From an uncultured Clostridia bacterium (GTDB lineage: Bacteria; Bacillota; Clostridia; Oscillospirales; Acutalibacteraceae): DNA of 8,323 nt. The stretch is taken from assembly GCA_946610835.1 (NCBI GenBank), contig CAMOCU010000032.1:1-8323 (forward strand). Direction: 5' to 3'. Of the stretch, positions 6,482 through 8,323 are shown one piece after another. The notes under the pieces were generated by a model. It did no database searches, had not been told where the DNA came from, and saw nothing but the letters and a program-made list of their open reading frames with translations. Position 1 is the stretch's first letter, and every line of letters starts with the position of its first letter. The position numbers and the translations under genes are program-made.

Positions 6482-7600
6482 ATGAGTATAGCGTTAATCC
6501 TATTGTCGCTGGTTGTGCTGTGCGTACTGGCTGCGGCGCTGGTGGATGCGGTACCGGCCGCACGAAATTGGGCGGGCAGAATCGGGATCGGTTCGCTGTC
6601 TGCAGCGCAGAGCGTGGAAAAAATGACAACTGTCGCATTGCGGTGGCTGCGTAAAACGCCCGCTGTGCCGATCAGCGACCAGACGCGGTTCACGATCTGG
6701 GAGCGTATGCACGGGCGATATCAAAGCCGTAAGGTACAGCATTGGCAGCAGGGCGCACTGCTGCTGGGTGTTCTCCAGGCAGGCAAAACACAGGAAGCGC
6801 AGCGTTTTGCGGATTCTGTTCTTACATCGGATGGACACTGGCGCACTGCGGTCGATCGTCCGGATCGCGCACTGCTTGCTTATGCGCTGCTGCGTGGGGG
6901 CGACGCAAATGAATTGCGCCCTGCCATGGATGAAATGTACGCATTTTTGACGACACAGGCCTGCGAAGGTACTGTGCCATATGATCCGCGTGTGCCGGAC
7001 AAGCGCTTTGTGGACACACTGGGGATGGTGTGCCCGTTTCTTGCGCTGTATGCTGTGAAATATCGCTGCCCGCAGGCTGCGGCGCTCTGTACGCGGCAAT
7101 GGAAAGAATATGCCGAACTGGGTTTGCAGCAGCAGACCGGCCTGCCGTATCATGCGGTTCGGCTGCCTTCCGGCGTTCCGCTGGGTGTGGCCGGATGGGG
7201 CAGGGGATGCGGATGGTACGCGCTTGCACTTGCGGAAATGCTGCGCTGCGGTATGAATGTTACGGATGAGGCGCGTGCATTTGCGGCGGCAATCCTCCCC
7301 TGGCAGCAGAAAAACGGCGCATTCAGCCGCCAGTTGACTGCAGAGATCGGCGGCGAATCGACCGCAACAGCAATGCTCGGCCATTTTTTGGCTGTTCTGG
7401 CCGACCGGACAGTGGACGCGGGTTGCCGGCGTGCGGCCGAAAAAGCGGCGGATTTTTTACGTGCGTCGACCCGTCGGGACGGACAGGGGGATTATGCGCA
7501 GGGCGACACAAAAGGCATTGGCTATTATTCGCTGCGGCTGTCTCCTATGCCCGCGGCGCAGGGTTTTGCACTGCTGCTTGTTGCGCATTCAAAACAGTAG
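6482..7600 (+). CDS. Membrane-anchored GH105-like (unsaturated uronyl hydrolase family) protein
   Basis: 372 residues. Residues 3-21 form one hydrophobic helix (IALILLSLVVLCVLAAALV) with no Lys/Arg before it and several after. The rest resembles the (alpha/alpha)6-barrel GH105/GH88 family. VDRPDRALLAYALL (124-137) sits where the family has its first catalytic Asp region. DKRFVDTLGMVCPFLALYA puts Asp178 at the position of the YteR general acid Asp143. GLPYHAV (220-226, His224), GWGRGCGW (238-245), GESTATAMLG (291-300) and a closing AAQGFALLL also fit. Family members hydrate and release terminal unsaturated uronic acids left by polysaccharide lyases. Here a role in trimming or editing uronate-containing polysaccharide is inferred; no lyase is visible. 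AGGAG at 6472-6476 lies 5 bases before ATG. It is probably the last gene of the operon. Confidence 0.72.
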   Translation: MSIALILLSLVVLCVLAAALVDAVPAARNWAGRIGIGSLSAAQSVEKMTTVALRWLRKTPAVPISDQTRFTIWERMHGRYQSRKVQHWQQGALLLGVLQAGKTQEAQRFADSVLTSDGHWRTAVDRPDRALLAYALLRGGDANELRPAMDEMYAFLTTQACEGTVPYDPRVPDKRFVDTLGMVCPFLALYAVKYRCPQAAALCTRQWKEYAELGLQQQTGLPYHAVRLPSGVPLGVAGWGRGCGWYALALAEMLRCGMNVTDEARAFAAAILPWQQKNGAFSRQLTAEIGGESTATAMLGHFLAVLADRTVDAGCRRAAEKAADFLRASTRRDGQGDYAQGDTKGIGYYSLRLSPMPAAQGFALLLVAHSKQ

Positions 7601-7645
7601 AAGCACTTTTTTCATTTGTTTTTTAAAACATATTGCAAAACAGTA
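7590..7645 (+). repeat. 10-bp direct repeat CAAAACAGTA (two copies)
   Basis: CAAAACAGTA occurs at 7590-7599, over the last codons of the GH105-like gene, and again at 7636-7645, in the putative promoter spacer, 46 bases apart. The copies are exact. It may be a regulator half-site or chance in AT-rich DNA. Confidence 0.4.
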
Positions 7646-7647
7646 TG
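7629..7647. repeat. Imperfect inverted repeat CATATTG-N5-CAGTATG overlapping the -35 box
   Basis: Seven-base arms separated by CAAAA pair at six of seven positions (the seventh is a G-T wobble). The repeat covers the putative -35 hexamer, the position expected for a repressor operator. No regulator is known from the window, and this is inference from position and symmetry. Confidence 0.35.
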
Positions 7648-7662
7648 TATCTGTGGTAAAAT
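7633..7662 (+). promoter_or_regulatory. Probable sigma-A promoter with extended -10 for the CpsB-type gene
   Basis: TTGCAA (7633-7638) and TAAAAT (7657-7662) are separated by 18 bases. The -10 is preceded by TGG (7654-7656), giving the extended -10 form TGN-TAAAAT. Transcription would begin around 7669, leaving a leader of roughly 24 bases before TTG 7693. Confidence 0.55.
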
Positions 7663-7678
7663 AAAGAATCAGAAAATA

Positions 7679-7684
7679 GGGGGG
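7679..7684 (+). promoter_or_regulatory. Ribosome binding site for the TTG start at 7693
   Basis: TAGGGGGGTG (7677-7686) pairs with the anti-Shine-Dalgarno sequence if G-U wobble is allowed. Its core ends 8 bases before TTG 7693. An in-frame GTG at 7684 lies inside this site and is therefore less likely to be the start. Confidence 0.6.
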
Positions 7685-7692
7685 TGTATAGA

Positions 7693-8323
7693 TTGATCGA
7701 CTTGCACGCCCATATCTTGTATGATATTGACGACGGACCGGACACGCCATATGAATCCATGCGCCTGTGCGAGATGGCGGTAGAAAACGGCATCGAACGG
7801 ATTGTTTCCACCTCGCATCTTCTGCATCCGTTGGAGCTTCCGGATTTTTTGCCCCGGCGCAATGACCGTATTCTGCGTTTGCGTGAACGGATCGAAAAAG
7901 CCGGGCTGCCGCTGCGGATCTATCCCGGTGCAGAGGTATATATCGACGACGAGATTTTTGATGCGCATCATCTGGATAAAGTGACGATCAACAACAGCCG
8001 GTATTTGCTCATTGAGTTTGATTTTCACGGCCTCACGCCACGGCGGTTGATCCGATATGTGGATGAGATTTTTCGGCGGAATCTGGTGCCGATTATTGCG
8101 CATCCGGAGCGGTACCAGGCCATCCAGAAGGACATTGGCCTGGCCGAGGAGCTCGTGCGCATGGGCTGCAAGCTGCAGTGCTCCACGGACTTCATTGCCG
8201 GTGGGCGCTTGGGCGCCGAGAGAAGGCCGGCCGTGAAGATGCTGAAAGAGGGCCTGATCAGCTACTTTGCGAGCGACGCGCACAATGTGAAGCACTACGA
8301 GTACTTCGTGCGCGCGCATCAGA
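7693..8323 (+). CDS. CpsB/CapC/YwqE-type PHP-domain tyrosine-protein phosphatase (3' truncated)
   Basis: The frame is open from TTG 7693 to the right edge (210 codons; family members are usually about 240-260 residues). The start gives M-IDLHAHILYDIDDGP, the standard CpsB/YwqE opening with the metal-binding HxH (His5, His7). Further PHP metal ligands are visible: STSH (His42), PGAEVY (Glu81), LIEF (Glu108), IIAHPERY (His137) and ASDAH (Asp195, His197). In Gram-positive bacteria these manganese-dependent enzymes dephosphorylate the tyrosine kinase (CpsD/CapB) that controls capsule polymer length and export. The gene has its own probable promoter, so it likely opens a regulatory unit beyond the window. 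Oddly, GC and codon choice change sharply near 8100, at the IIAHPERY motif, suggesting a mosaic gene. Confidence 0.85.
   Translation, partial: MIDLHAHILYDIDDGPDTPYESMRLCEMAVENGIERIVSTSHLLHPLELPDFLPRRNDRILRLRERIEKAGLPLRIYPGAEVYIDDEIFDAHHLDKVTINNSRYLLIEFDFHGLTPRRLIRYVDEIFRRNLVPIIAHPERYQAIQKDIGLAEELVRMGCKLQCSTDFIAGGRLGAERRPAVKMLKEGLISYFASDAHNVKHYEYFVRAHQ

Larger units (their letters stand above)
7601..7692. other. AT-rich intergenic spacer between the two transcription units
   Basis: This is the only real gap in the cluster. It has two T-runs (7607-7612 and 7619-7624), the second within a 14-base palindrome-like TGTTTT-TT-AAAACA (7617-7630), then a probable promoter. I see no GC-rich hairpin before the T-runs, so a standard intrinsic terminator is not supported; partial read-through into the phosphatase gene is possible. 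Confidence 0.6.

Noticed and set aside
7601..7630. Intrinsic terminator after the GH105-like gene
   Set aside because: T-runs are present, but the only symmetric element (TGTTTT-TT-AAAACA) is AT-only with a 2-base loop, and I could not find a GC-rich stem before a T-run.
1..8323. CRISPR array, tRNA, insertion sequence, toxin-antitoxin or phage-defence genes
   Set aside because: No regularly spaced repeats, tRNA-like folds, transposase motifs, terminal inverted repeats or defence domains were seen on either strand.

Overview
The window holds most of a polysaccharide (capsule or exopolysaccharide) assembly operon, all on the + strand, with tightly packed and often overlapping genes. A Bacillota host, probably a gut Clostridia/Oscillospiraceae-type organism, is suggested by three things: a CpsB/CapC/YwqE-type PHP phosphatase, purine-rich GGAGG ribosome binding sites, and moderate GC content with TTG used as a start. 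Genus cannot be told from the sequence.

Layout. Positions 3-167 are the AT-rich tail of an unidentified, probably membrane, protein. From 190 to 7600 eight genes run without room for an internal promoter or terminator: GT32 glycosyltransferase (190-900), GT4 glycosyltransferase (905-2128), CysE-fold acetyltransferase (2118-2720), GT2 (2717-3775), GT2 (3768-4691), a second CysE-fold acetyltransferase (4692-5285), a second GT4 (5288-6472, probably a TTG start) and a membrane-anchored GH105-like protein (6482-7600). An AT-rich spacer (7601-7692) carries a plausible extended -10 promoter, and a new unit opens with a CpsB/CapC-type phosphatase gene (TTG at 7693) that runs off the right edge.

How the genes may work together (inference). 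Five glycosyltransferases would add successive sugars to a lipid-linked repeat unit. The two acetyltransferases lack the serine-binding residues of true CysE and so probably O-acetylate sugars. The GH105-like protein, which retains the active-site motifs of unsaturated-uronyl hydrolases, may trim or edit uronate-containing glycan. The CpsB-type phosphatase would set the phosphorylation state of a capsule tyrosine kinase encoded elsewhere. No initiating transferase, flippase (Wzx), polymerase (Wzy) or kinase is visible; the truncated left gene could be one of the membrane components.

Most interesting points: an abrupt change in GC and codon choice inside the CpsB-type gene near 8100, which looks like a recombination (or assembly) junction at a conserved motif; the two divergent CysE-fold enzymes; the membrane-tethered GH105-like protein; and the mirror-like gene order GT4-AT-GT2-GT2-AT-GT4. 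I see no clearly new type of system. There is no tRNA, rRNA, CRISPR array, insertion sequence or toxin-antitoxin pair.
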